From a virus, in IMG/VR virus record IMGVR_UViG_3300044591_000524, positions 1 through 28,111 of that record: a DNA stretch of 28,111 bases. One strand, written 5' to 3'. Below the pieces are notes generated by a model. It worked only from the letters and a program-made list of their open reading frames with translations, ran no database searches and was not told the DNA's origin. Made by a program: the position numbers and the translations under genes. The stretch's first letter is position 1; every line of letters starts with the position of its first letter. Shown here piece by piece: positions 22,259-28,111 of this stretch.

Positions 22259-22467
22259 AGTCCTCGCATTCTATTCCTTTCCTGCTCGATAAGTTGTTTC
22301 CATGCCGTCACTTGGAAGTTTTCGTCCGCCAGTTCCCTCCAGCGTTCCGCCTCGGCCTTCCAGAGGTCTCGTTGCTCTGTCACGGACTCAAGCGTGGTTT
22401 GCGAAACTTTGAGCAGGTTTTCCAAGTACTCAATCCTGTCGGTCGCTGTCATTTGGTCGATGATCAT
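22255..22467 (-). CDS. Coiled-coil protein with a TEQRD segment (70 aa)
   Basis: The ATG at 22467 overlaps the nuclease-like gene's stop (ATGA). Residues 8-60 are one continuous coiled coil (RIEYLENLLKVSQTTLESVT, EQRDLWKAEAERWREL). The VTEQRD part recalls the two coiled-coil proteins at 20502-20953, suggesting a small paralogous group. Function unknown. Confidence 0.65.
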   Translation of the reverse strand: MIIDQMTATDRIEYLENLLKVSQTTLESVTEQRDLWKAEAERWRELADENFQVTAWKQLIEQERNRMRGL

Positions 22468-22784
22468 GATAGGTCTAATACTTTGAGTTCGTAGCGGTTG
22501 GTCTTCTCGTTCTTCTTCCAGCCGTGGATCAGCACCTTCCACCCTGCCCGGCGGAGGCAGTCTAGGTAAGGTGACTCCGACATCTTCTTTGCCCTCGCTG
22601 ACACATTGTTCCAGCTAGTGGTCTGGACGGCAATGGTCTCACTCCCAGCGCATGCCAGCACATCCACGAAGCCGAAGAGATCCTTGCGGCGGCGGGAGAA
22701 CTGACACCAATGCTCGACCACCTGCACGCAGTCTGTGGCCTTGCGTAGCTCCTTGAGGGTTAGCTGGGTGGGTGAGGTCTTCAT
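22464..22784 (-). CDS. Small PD-(D/E)XK-like nuclease (VRR-NUC / resolvase-like)
   Basis: A 106-aa protein. The core CQFSRRRKDLFGFVDVLACA, then ETIAVQTTS, then NVSARAKKM carries the features of compact restriction-fold nucleases: DLFGFVDVL supplies the metal-binding Asp pair, and VQTTS replaces the usual E-x-K strand with Q-x-T. LRRAGWKVLIHGWKK gives the terminal helix and strand. Similar phage proteins are annotated as VRR-NUC or Holliday-junction-resolvase-like. It lies between the DnaA-like gene and the accessory run, and may process recombination intermediates. Since the catalytic Lys is not obvious, activity is uncertain. Confidence 0.6.
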   Translation of the reverse strand: MKTSPTQLTLKELRKATDCVQVVEHWCQFSRRRKDLFGFVDVLACAGSETIAVQTTSWNNVSARAKKMSESPYLDCLRRAGWKVLIHGWKKNEKTNRYELKVLDLS

Positions 22785-23131
22785 GCCTTTAGGCGTTGCA
22801 GCACAAACTTAGCCTTAGTGCGGAATGACTCATTCTCCCTAGTGAGCATGTCTGCCCGGTGCTTAGCGGAGATGATAGTAGTGTGATCCTTGCGTTGAAA
22901 TATACGGGCAGTTTCTGCGAGCGTGTGGTGTTCGCTGACGAGTGCCATTGCAAGCGTCCTAGCCTGCGAGGGAGCAACCTGCTTATCATAGGCGAAGATT
23001 TGGCTTGGGTGTACGCCAAAAATATCCGCAACAATGTTGATGGTACGATACGCTTTATTACTCGACATCCTGCGGTCAAGTTCGGCGCATAGTTCGTCGG
23101 TGGTGAGGTCGTTGACATGTGTGACTTTCAT
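22781..23131 (-). CDS. Stand-alone DnaA domain IV-like DNA-binding protein
   Basis: A 116-aa protein. Residues 30-97 follow the C-terminal (Bac_DnaA_C) domain of the initiator DnaA: NIVADIFGVHPSQIF, SQARTLAMALVSEHHTLAET and ARIFQRKDHTTIISAKHR, the RKDHTTI part being the signature (RDHTTV) that contacts the DnaA box. There is no AAA+ domain, so it can bind DNA but not open an origin alone. It may mark the phage origin, compete with host DnaA, or regulate genes. Its leader carries a putative pseudoknot (23132-23172) that is repeated before the next upstream gene. The start ATG 23131 follows TTTTAA with no Shine-Dalgarno. Confidence 0.85.
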   Translation of the reverse strand: MKVTHVNDLTTDELCAELDRRMSSNKAYRTINIVADIFGVHPSQIFAYDKQVAPSQARTLAMALVSEHHTLAETARIFQRKDHTTIISAKHRADMLTRENESFRTKAKFVLQRLKA

Positions 23132-23172
23132 TTAAAAGTGTTTGCCCTGCGTGCAACCCTCGGGCCAAGGGA
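23132..23172 (-). promoter_or_regulatory. Conserved leader element A, putative H-type pseudoknot
   Basis: On the gene strand: CCCT (23170-23167), GGCCC loop, then AGGG (stem 1), a 9-base connector and GGGC 12 bases before ATG 23131. The loop GCCC can pair with GGGC, making an H-type pseudoknot. The same words in the same order occur before ATG 23475. It would block or tune ribosome access. Confidence 0.5.
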
Positions 23173-23202
23173 CAGAACCCACCTGCACACTGGTGGTGAT
23201 TG

Positions 23203-23475
23203 TTATGCGTGATTAGCTACAGCGTCAATGGCGGAGCAGCGTACGATGATGCCGTTGCCTCTAGCTGGGGCAAACTTGTCAACCCGATGCTCTAGGTTGC
23301 GGAGGTATGCTACTTCTTTTGCGTTGGCTGGAATGACCCGGTAGAAATCACCCTTGATTTGCGTCGAATTATAGACAGGTGTTCCGTACCTCAAATCCTT
23401 CTCCTCTCGGATGATATCGGGGTTTTTGACCTTGGTTTTTGCGCCAAAATTTAGCGTGCGTTTGATAAGTCTCAT
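23203..23475 (-). CDS. Conserved-leader protein of unknown function (90 aa)
   Basis: A 90-aa basic protein (MRLIKRTLNFGAKTKVKNPD..., then FYRVIPANAKEVAYLRNLEH and PARGNGIIVRCSAIDAVAN). No family recognised. The mix of beta strands and basic residues could suit nucleic-acid binding. It sits between the SSB-like gene and the DnaA-like gene, and shares with the latter a 71-73 base leader containing the putative pseudoknot. ATG 23475 was chosen over the upstream in-frame ATG 23535, because the latter would translate the conserved leader. Confidence 0.65.
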   Translation of the reverse strand: MRLIKRTLNFGAKTKVKNPDIIREEKDLRYGTPVYNSTQIKGDFYRVIPANAKEVAYLRNLEHRVDKFAPARGNGIIVRCSAIDAVANHA

Positions 23476-23516
23476 GAAAGTGATTTGCCCTGTGATGAAC
23501 CCTCGGGCCAAGGGAT
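23476..23516 (-). promoter_or_regulatory. Conserved leader element B, putative H-type pseudoknot
   Basis: A copy of element A: the 15-base CCCTTGGCCCGAGGG (gene strand) is identical, the 9-base connector is different in sequence but equal in length, and GGGCAAA follows 11 bases before ATG 23475. Constancy of the four arms with change in the connector is what a pseudoknot predicts. Confidence 0.5.
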
Positions 23517-23548
23517 GAAGTACGCATGTCACCACTCATGCATGGGAA

Positions 23549-23773
23549 TCAGAAGGGGATCTCGTCGGTCTCTTCTGTTGCCGCAGGTTTAGCCGCAGCC
23601 TTGTCGTCAACCTTTAGCGAGATGAACTTGCCGCTCTTGCCCTCGCGGAGCCAACCAGCAAGTTGATATTCCTTGCCTTCGATGTCGATTTTGCCCTTGT
23701 ATGCAGGACGCTTGGGGTTGTCACCCACATCGTTCTTAAACAGAATGCCCGTATTTGTGTTGTCGTAGCTCAT
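23549..23773 (-). CDS. Small SSB-like protein with acidic DEIPF tail
   Basis: A 74-aa protein: NTGILFKNDVGDNPKRPAYK and then GKIDIEGKEYQLAGWLREGK and SGKFISLKVDD give a short beta-strand barrel pattern. It ends in TDEIPF. The last five residues (DEIPF) closely resemble the DDIPF tip by which bacterial single-strand binding proteins recruit partners. The barrel is too short for a complete OB fold of the usual kind, so it may be a minimal SSB or an SSB mimic. The neighbours, a RecE-like exonuclease and an Erf annealing protein, fit ssDNA handling. Confidence 0.7.
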   Translation of the reverse strand: MSYDNTNTGILFKNDVGDNPKRPAYKGKIDIEGKEYQLAGWLREGKSGKFISLKVDDKAAAKPAATEETDEIPF

Positions 23774-23776
23774 GGT

Positions 23777-24583
23777 TTACTTTTGTTTTAATGCCCATTT
23801 TGGGGGGGAGATTGTTTGTAGCCCGTCAATTGCTGGCGGGAAATGTTTGTTTTGTACGCACTGGTTCCACTTGGCTAGTGCCTGCATGTAACCCTCGCGG
23901 CCCAACTTGATGAAGTCCTCGTCGAGCAGGACGGTTGCCATCTCGAAAGGACGGTCAACTGCCATGAAGACGATAACGAACTCATTGCGGTTGTCTCCAG
24001 AGGCTAGGTTCCACAGGTCGAGGTACATCGCAGCCTGCCAGTGGTAACCCCGGTTGATGATCAGTGATGTCAGTTGCTCCAGCGATTCGATGCTCTGGGT
24101 GGTCTTGAGGTCGATCAGAGACAAGCCCTCGGAAGGAACTAGGTCGATCATGCATTTGCAGTTCGTTCCAAAAACCTCGGCAAACACCGCGACCTCGGTC
24201 GTGTAGTCTGGTAGATGTTCGATTGCAGGGTTTTTCCGAAACGCATACCCGGCACTCTCGGCGCGGATGTATTCGTCAGCAGTGATGACCTGAATGCCAG
24301 TCATGCTGTCACGCCACTCCCTAGCCTCCTTGGTGCGGAAGTCGGAGTATGGGCTTACAATGTAACTGGTCTCCAGCTTGTGCGGCTCCAAGCATGCTGT
24401 GTGGTACAGCGTGCCAGTCCGCATGGCGGGGGTGGTCTCCTTGTCGCGGCTTTTGTTGTACCACCGATATGGACTCTGGTTGAAATCCCAGAGCAGGGAC
24501 TTGGATACTGGGCCTGATAGGTCTCTGGGGGTTGCGGTGCGGGAGTAGTATTCCTCGCCCAATCCGTGGATGATCTTGCTCAT
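23777..24583 (-). CDS. RecE-like PDDEXK exonuclease
   Basis: A 268-aa protein of the exodeoxyribonuclease VIII-like (PDDEXK_1-type) family, expected to resect double-stranded ends. Motifs are GTLYH at 57-61, E130, MIDLVP with D147, LIDLKTT with D158 and K160, and the family's Q-x3-Y (QAAMY, 183-187). It pairs with the Erf annealing gene directly upstream, the standard exonuclease-annealer arrangement. The start ATG 24583 overlaps the Erf stop and has a GGGAGGTG Shine-Dalgarno. Stop at 23777, four bases before the SSB-like ATG. Confidence 0.88.
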   Translation of the reverse strand: MSKIIHGLGEEYYSRTATPRDLSGPVSKSLLWDFNQSPYRWYNKSRDKETTPAMRTGTLYHTACLEPHKLETSYIVSPYSDFRTKEAREWRDSMTGIQVITADEYIRAESAGYAFRKNPAIEHLPDYTTEVAVFAEVFGTNCKCMIDLVPSEGLSLIDLKTTQSIESLEQLTSLIINRGYHWQAAMYLDLWNLASGDNRNEFVIVFMAVDRPFEMATVLLDEDFIKLGREGYMQALAKWNQCVQNKHFPPAIDGLQTISPPKWALKQK

Positions 24584-25161
24584 GCTGCACCTCCCAACTT
24601 TTTAGCCTTGGCATCCAAAGATGCGTTAGCCTTGACCAGCACGGGCTTGGTGATCTCGCTGAGGGACTTTACCGCGAGGTACTTGAGGAAGGCTTCCTCG
24701 TCAACGCCAAGCCCCTCCATGCGGGTCTTGAGGGATGCTACATCCTCCTTGGTCGCTGGAGCCGCAGGCTTGTTGTGGGACGCTGCCTGCCCATCGTCGT
24801 CTTCCTGCGCGATGCCAGTCATTGCTGCCAGAGCATAGCGGCGAAGGTAGGTGGTCGATGCGCCAATTCCCTGTGCGTCTGCCTTTGCTGGGACGCATGA
24901 TGCGGTGGAACTTATATGTCCACCCTCGGAGTGGAGGATGGTTGTAGTTACGCTGACAAGCGATCCGTCATAAGCAGTGCTTTGGATGATCGACAAGCCA
25001 TTGGCGGCAAACACCGGGCGAACGGTGTTAAGCACCTCGGCCAAGTCTGCGTAGCGGTTCTTGAAGTGCGGGTTGACGCTACCTTTGGTAGCATTCTCAA
25101 CTTCACTCTGGGCTTTGGAAAGGGCTTTTTGCAGCCCTGCGGTTGTATGTTCTAGGTTCAT
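24580..25161 (-). CDS. erf: Erf-family single-strand annealing protein
   Basis: A 193-aa recombinase mediator. The ERF core runs from about residue 5 to 125 and includes GSVNPHFKNRYADLAEVLNT and the conserved DAQGIGASTTYLRRYALAAM then TGIAQEDDDG. A flexible Ala/Pro linker and a C-terminal helical domain follow. ATG 25161 was chosen because the Erf pattern starts there (MNLEHTTAGLQKALSKAQSE) and a A/C-rich leader precedes it; the in-frame ATG at 25215 adds a non-conserved stretch. It works with the exonuclease downstream to repair or recombine phage DNA. Confidence 0.92.
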   Translation of the reverse strand: MNLEHTTAGLQKALSKAQSEVENATKGSVNPHFKNRYADLAEVLNTVRPVFAANGLSIIQSTAYDGSLVSVTTTILHSEGGHISSTASCVPAKADAQGIGASTTYLRRYALAAMTGIAQEDDDGQAASHNKPAAPATKEDVASLKTRMEGLGVDEEAFLKYLAVKSLSEITKPVLVKANASLDAKAKKLGGAA

Positions 25162-25228
25162 TGTTGGTTCTATTGGTTTCTGGTATTGTGACCAGATGTG
25201 GATACGAGACATCAAGAATGCGTGTCGG

Positions 25229-25447
25229 TCAATATCTTTTTTTCAAAGAAATATAACCAGTTGAATTCCAACGCCTTACGACTTCTTTTGGAGTCCAGTC
25301 TGCCATGAATGAGCGGGGACTTTTGTCGCAAGCGCAAATGATGTAGGTAACGCCGGGGTCATAACGCAACTCGTTACTGGGTTTTTTGCATGAGCATTTA
25401 CGCATGAGGCGGCGAGCCTCATCGAACTCATGATCGAGGTCGGTCAC
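25229..25447 (-). CDS. Lar-like small zinc protein
   Basis: A 72-aa protein. CSCKKPSNELRYDPGVTYII and CACDKSPRSF followed by W...EVVRRWN matches the shape of restriction-alleviation (Lar-like) proteins: two Cys pairs and a terminal W..A...WN helix. The family in phage lambda Rac modulates type I restriction; that activity is inferred here only from form. The start is GTG 25447, overlapping the previous stop (GTGA). Confidence 0.6.
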   Translation of the reverse strand: MTDLDHEFDEARRLMRKCSCKKPSNELRYDPGVTYIICACDKSPRSFMADWTPKEVVRRWNSTGYISLKKRY

Positions 25448-25659
25448 GCGAGGGAATAGTAATACCCCTTGGGTGTTTTACGCATGACGAACTTGCCATC
25501 TCTTACTGCGCGGTGCAGTAGCCTTCGTGCGCTTTCCACATGCATGTCCGCCTTGTCGGCAAACTCGGACGTGGTGAACTCATCGTCGCGTTTTGGACAC
25601 TCAAGTGCCGTTAATTTCAACGCTTGTTCTAATGCGGTTAGTGCTTTGTTCGTTTTCAT
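25444..25659 (-). CDS. Small winged-helix-like protein (71 aa)
   Basis: DEFTTSEFADKADMHVESAR and RLLHRAVRDGKFVMRKTPKG, then YYYSLA, form a helix-turn-helix with wing, as in many phage early regulators. ATG 25659 (MKTNKALTALEQAL) was preferred over the in-frame ATG 25749, which lies inside the phosphoesterase gene and shows no domain. A transcription regulator or DNA-binding adaptor is likely. Confidence 0.7.
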   Translation of the reverse strand: MKTNKALTALEQALKLTALECPKRDDEFTTSEFADKADMHVESARRLLHRAVRDGKFVMRKTPKGYYYSLA

Positions 25660-25699
25660 TGTTGTCGTTCGGATACATTGGTTTGATGTTGGTGATCGG

Positions 25700-26431
25700 C
25701 TACAGGATTCCCATTGGTGAGATCCAGTCGTTCCCTTCCTTGATGACATTCCAAGCCTGCCATGATCCAGTCTTCTCGTTGATCATGCCATAAAGGAATC
25801 CATTCCTCCAAGCCAGTTTGGCTGGGGTTCTATCGGCGTAGGATAGCTGGTCAATATCAGCAAGGCATCCCACACTGAATGCCGCTTGCCCATCCACATG
25901 GCGGCCCACATAGACATCTGGCTTGTGGACATGACCGTGGATACATGGCCCCCAGTTCTCAAAATGGCTCTTAGCTGGGTACATTGTGGCTCGGAACCCG
26001 TGGATAAACTTCGGCCCACCTTCTGGCAACATGAGATACTTGCTCACATGGTACGGGCAGGTGGCGATCTTGAGCTTCTTGAACTCGTCTTCGATGTCGT
26101 GCCACAGGGCGGCACACCTCTCGCGGATCATGCCGTCAGAGCAACTTGTGGAGTGCAGGGCTAGACGATCATCGTGATTCCCGATGGTGAGGTAGTTAGG
26201 CTTGAACTCTTTGAGGAACTCCATGCCCATCATGACATCGTCGGAAATGCCGTCCGCACGCTCTTCTGAGGATGCTCCTCTCCGCAATGGAGCAAGGTCT
26301 ATAAAATCACCAAGGTGGATCTTGTAGTGCGGTTTCCAACTTTTAGCGAAGTCGAGTATCTTCTTTTTAGCCTCTTCCGAGACTAGGCTGCCGTGGTTAT
26401 CCGCAGCGACGAGGAACTTTTTGTAGCTCAT
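25700..26431 (-). CDS. Calcineurin-like metallophosphoesterase
   Basis: A 243-aa binuclear metallophosphoesterase. All family motifs are visible: D11-N-H13, GDFID (41-45), GNHDDR (84-89), H145 in KFIHG, and GHVH (166-169). Substrate is unknown; phage members include nucleases of the SbcD/Mre11 type and cyclic-nucleotide or protein phosphatases, and the length fits a single domain without an accessory cap. It starts with an ATGA overlap at 26431. The upstream in-frame ATG (26470) lies within the HExxH gene. It lies in the early or middle part of the long operon. Confidence 0.93.
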   Translation of the reverse strand: MSYKKFLVAADNHGSLVSEEAKKKILDFAKSWKPHYKIHLGDFIDLAPLRRGASSEERADGISDDVMMGMEFLKEFKPNYLTIGNHDDRLALHSTSCSDGMIRERCAALWHDIEDEFKKLKIATCPYHVSKYLMLPEGGPKFIHGFRATMYPAKSHFENWGPCIHGHVHKPDVYVGRHVDGQAAFSVGCLADIDQLSYADRTPAKLAWRNGFLYGMINEKTGSWQAWNVIKEGNDWISPMGIL

Positions 26432-26730
26432 TTTGTTTTTCGTTTTGGTTTGGCGATCACCTTCTCCCACGCAGGGAAAAAGATGTTCTCAAGACAACGG
26501 ACTACACACTCCTCCATGTCCTCAAATGTTTTTGAGTGAGAGATACCCGCAATGCTGAATGCAGCATGCATCATCTCGTGGCGCAATGTGGACTCCATAA
26601 TGTCTGTGTCCGCACTACGCAGAGTTATTCGCATGTCGTCAAGACAAAAAAGACCATATTCTGCTAAATCTTTTTCGATGACAATTTCGACCTCCTGCCC
26701 ACCAATGCTAACTGATGGTGGTATTTTCAT
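26428..26730 (-). CDS. Small HExxH metalloprotease-like protein
   Basis: A 100-aa protein. RHEMMHAAF at 50-58 is a zincin motif (HEMMH at 51-55), and E73/E74 (FEDMEECV) is well placed to be the third zinc ligand. The first 45 residues form short strands (VEIVIEKDLAEYGLFCLDDM). Such minimal zincins are widespread in phages; targets are unknown. It is coupled by ATGA to the endolysin gene above and the phosphoesterase gene below. The start at 26730 was chosen because of the overlap; the earlier in-frame ATG (26787) is within the endolysin gene. Confidence 0.8.
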   Translation of the reverse strand: MKIPPSVSIGGQEVEIVIEKDLAEYGLFCLDDMRITLRSADTDIMESTLRHEMMHAAFSIAGISHSKTFEDMEECVVRCLENIFFPAWEKVIAKPKRKTK

Positions 26731-27290
26731 CGCGTGGCTTGGAAATGCTGAGCATCGTAATTCCAAAAAGCACCTGCTGGAAGCCAAGCCTCCTTGGCAA
26801 ACGCTTCCATCACTTCAATCGGCATGTTCGCGGATCTAGGCCACGACTCACGGAATTGGTTGGTACTGGGCGCAAGGTCAATGGCAGCACCTCTAGCATG
26901 CAGGGAGGGCAAAGATCCACCCCTCATCGGGCGATTGTTAAACACCCCAGCGTACTCTTTAAGCACCCACGCATGGGGTGTCTTGGCAATGTTCTCCAGT
27001 ACCCTGCGGAGGCTAGGAGCTACCTTGTGGTGACACCTAATGGACTTAACATTCTTCCCATCATAGCGGATGTCGAGGTCGTTGACGGCAAGGTTGACCA
27101 ATTGGGACTCGTCTCCAGCCCTGCCGTAGAACTTGGTGAGTGCCGCTTGATCCTGCGTAGGCCACGGGTGGTCTTTGGGCATGAGACTGCGGAGGTACTC
27201 CTTGCACTTGGCTGCGGACTTCTCCCCCCAGAACCCGTCTGGAGTGGCTCCTACACGCTTTTGTAGCTCGATGATCTGGTGGTATTGCAT
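26727..27290 (-). CDS. Endolysin, M15-type peptidase
   Basis: A 187-aa cell-wall enzyme. The C-terminal catalytic part has SLHARGAAIDLAP with His131 and Asp138, and the third zinc ligand is His182 in YDAQHFQ; this matches D-Ala-D-Ala carboxypeptidase / L-alanyl-D-glutamate endopeptidases of the VanY/M15 type. Residues about 1-40 (IIELQKRVGATPDGFWGEKS) resemble a peptidoglycan-binding repeat. No signal peptide is visible, so a holin is needed; two small membrane genes lie just upstream. The start at 27290 (MQYHQI) is the first ATG of the frame. Confidence 0.92.
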   Translation of the reverse strand: MQYHQIIELQKRVGATPDGFWGEKSAAKCKEYLRSLMPKDHPWPTQDQAALTKFYGRAGDESQLVNLAVNDLDIRYDGKNVKSIRCHHKVAPSLRRVLENIAKTPHAWVLKEYAGVFNNRPMRGGSLPSLHARGAAIDLAPSTNQFRESWPRSANMPIEVMEAFAKEAWLPAGAFWNYDAQHFQATR

Positions 27291-27335
27291 GACTGTTTGG
27301 ATATTACACCATAGGTCAAGACCACCTTGACCTAC

Positions 27336-27512
27336 TCAACGCTTTCTAATCAAATTCCAAAGCGAAAGCAAGCCCACGACCAGACCAATGGTCAGCGAGG
27401 TCATTCTCATTCCCCACTCCAGTTGCTCTTGGAACGAGGTGATAACCCCCAGTGCGGGGGCTACAGTCCCTGCGATGCCGTGCAGGATGTCTCTTCCAGT
27501 GTCAGTTGTCAT
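27336..27512 (-). CDS. Putative holin (58 aa, single membrane helix)
   Basis: The product starts MTTDTGRDILHGIAGTVAPA and has the apolar segment MTSLTIGLVVGLLSLWNLI (about 37-55), then RKR. A moderately apolar first part (GIAGTVAPALGVITS, residues 12-26) could be a second helix. Position directly before the endolysin and a charged end fit a class II/III holin. It starts by ATGA overlap with the gene above. Too short for routine gene finders. Confidence 0.65.
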   Translation of the reverse strand: MTTDTGRDILHGIAGTVAPALGVITSFQEQLEWGMRMTSLTIGLVVGLLSLWNLIRKR

Positions 27513-27661
27513 TTGTTGTCGCGAGCTTTGATTAGGCCGATGCCTGCGGTTACGGCGGCAAATGCGCCCATGAAGTCTGGAGCGCCACCTTTGAGGATTT
27601 GAATGCCAACGCTAGAAAGAGTGGCGACGATTGTTAAGATGCCTAGTGCGGTAGTTTTCAT
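27509..27661 (-). CDS. Second small membrane protein of the lysis cassette (50 aa)
   Basis: The product is MKTTALGILTIVATLSSVGI, then a short linker KGGAPDF and an apolar MGAFAAVTAGIGLI, ending KARDNK. Two short membrane segments with a tight turn and a charged tail are typical of small holins, antiholins or phage membrane accessory proteins. It overlaps the next gene (ATGA). Either this or the next protein could be the true holin. Confidence 0.6.
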   Translation of the reverse strand: MKTTALGILTIVATLSSVGIQILKGGAPDFMGAFAAVTAGIGLIKARDNK

Positions 27662-27680
27662 ATTGTATTATGTGTTGAGA

Positions 27681-28004
27681 TTATGCCCACCAGATGTTGG
27701 GGACATCGTCAGAGATTGGTCTTGGGACTGGGACAGGGTTGCCGTCCTCGTCGTCCACGGTGAAGTCGGATGCCCAGTAGATGAACTGCTCGCCGCCCTC
27801 AGGAATCGGGATGCCCACAAGATCTCTGAACAGCACCCACCATTGTCCATCGCCGTTGTGCTCGCCAATGATGCAAAGCGCGTATTCGTGGGACGCAAGT
27901 GTGATTTGCTCATCGCCGTCCTCGTCGATTATCGCAAAGCCATTCGCCAGCCCGAACTGGACTGCGGTGGCGCGGTCGGGAAATTTTAAGAGGTAGTCCG
28001 TCAT
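27681..28004 (-). CDS. Small acidic protein of unknown function (107 aa)
   Basis: Rich in Asp, Glu and Trp (for example AIIDEDGDEQITL, DEDGNPVPVPRPISDDVPN). Its short strand-loop pattern fits a beta-structured tail-associated or chaperone protein. The start ATG overlaps the stop of the tail protein above, which supports a tail-assembly role. No family recognised. Confidence 0.75.
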   Translation of the reverse strand: MTDYLLKFPDRATAVQFGLANGFAIIDEDGDEQITLASHEYALCIIGEHNGDGQWWVLFRDLVGIPIPEGGEQFIYWASDFTVDDEDGNPVPVPRPISDDVPNIWWA

Positions 28005-28111
28005 GCCGTGAGTGCTTGGAGTTTGGCGTTGGGAAGGCGTTTCTTGTAGTAGCGGATGGCGGCGATGGTTCCGTTAAGGTGGAAGTTTCCGCTAAAAGCA
28101 TTTCCGATGGT
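28001..28111 (-). CDS. C-terminal end of a LamG-like tail protein (partial)
   Basis: The last 36 codons are visible, reading TIGNAFSGNFHLNGTIAAIR then YYKKRLPNAKLQALTA. The pattern F.G.(I)..IRYY.K.L.NA.LQ.LT is the usual end of phage tail proteins carrying a concanavalin/laminin-G domain that binds sugars. The rest lies to the right of the window. ATGA overlap with the 107-aa gene. Confidence 0.8.
   Translation of the reverse strand, partial: TIGNAFSGNFHLNGTIAAIRYYKKRLPNAKLQALTA

Noticed and set aside
26715-27266. 183-codon plus-strand frame opposite the endolysin
   Set aside because: The M15 catalytic motifs on the minus strand establish the real gene; this frame is its shadow.
1-28111. 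CRISPR array or insertion sequence
   Set aside because: No regularly spaced repeats with unique spacers and no transposase gene with inverted ends were seen; the only tandem array is the iterons.

Overview
The window is a stretch of a tailed double-stranded DNA phage (or a prophage carrying the same genes). Every protein gene I can support lies on the minus strand and is read from right to left, usually with 1-4 base ATGA/GTGA/TAATG stop-start overlaps. The only clear plus-strand gene is a tRNA-Asn. The virion genes resemble a podovirus: a nozzle/tubular-type protein, a fiber, and three consecutive large internal-virion (ejection) type proteins, the last of 2045 aa. No integrase, repressor, RNA polymerase, portal, capsid or large terminase gene is visible; the last three probably lie beyond the window edges. 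The host cannot be named. Many genes start behind C/A-rich leaders with no Shine-Dalgarno sequence, while a few have a perfect one.

Layout in the direction of transcription (right to left). (1) 28111-26727: the end of a LamG-like tail protein, an acidic unknown protein, two small membrane proteins (holin candidates) and an M15-type endolysin. (2) 26730-22464: an HExxH protein, a calcineurin-type phosphoesterase, a winged-helix-like protein, a Lar-like zinc protein, then a recombination set (Erf annealing protein, RecE-like PDDEXK exonuclease, small SSB-like protein with an acidic DEIPF tail), a 90-aa unknown, a stand-alone DnaA domain IV protein and a small nuclease-like protein. (3) 22467-19446: a run of tiny accessory genes (zinc ribbons, coiled coils, single-pass membrane peptides, an Nmad1/DUF1599 protein, a ribbon-helix-helix protein). 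(4) 19449-17615: an O-like replication initiator with three 23-bp iterons inside its gene, followed by a DnaB-like helicase and an intrinsic terminator. (5) 17614-15691: two gene-poor stretches flanking an HNH endonuclease gene. They hold palindromes, direct repeats, a divergent tRNA-Asn with its own sigma70-like promoter, and a foldable element behind the tRNA. (6) 15690-1719: virion genes, namely a small surface protein, an 822-aa nozzle-like protein, a fiber, a cupin-like protein and three ejection-type proteins. (7) 1722-1: a 50-aa protein, small terminase, a Cys-rich protein, and an AT-rich HNH-AP2 homing endonuclease with its own promoter/operator and a terminator at the window edge.

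The most unusual signals are: two near-identical leaders, each just upstream of a start codon (DnaA-like gene and 90-aa gene), that can fold into the same H-type pseudoknot; iterons whose DNA is conserved although each repeat is read in a different frame; a recurring MPE-containing peptide at module borders of the 2045-aa protein; and an 18-base segment shared by the homing-endonuclease promoter and the antisense 5' end of the tRNA, which could be a phage promoter element.
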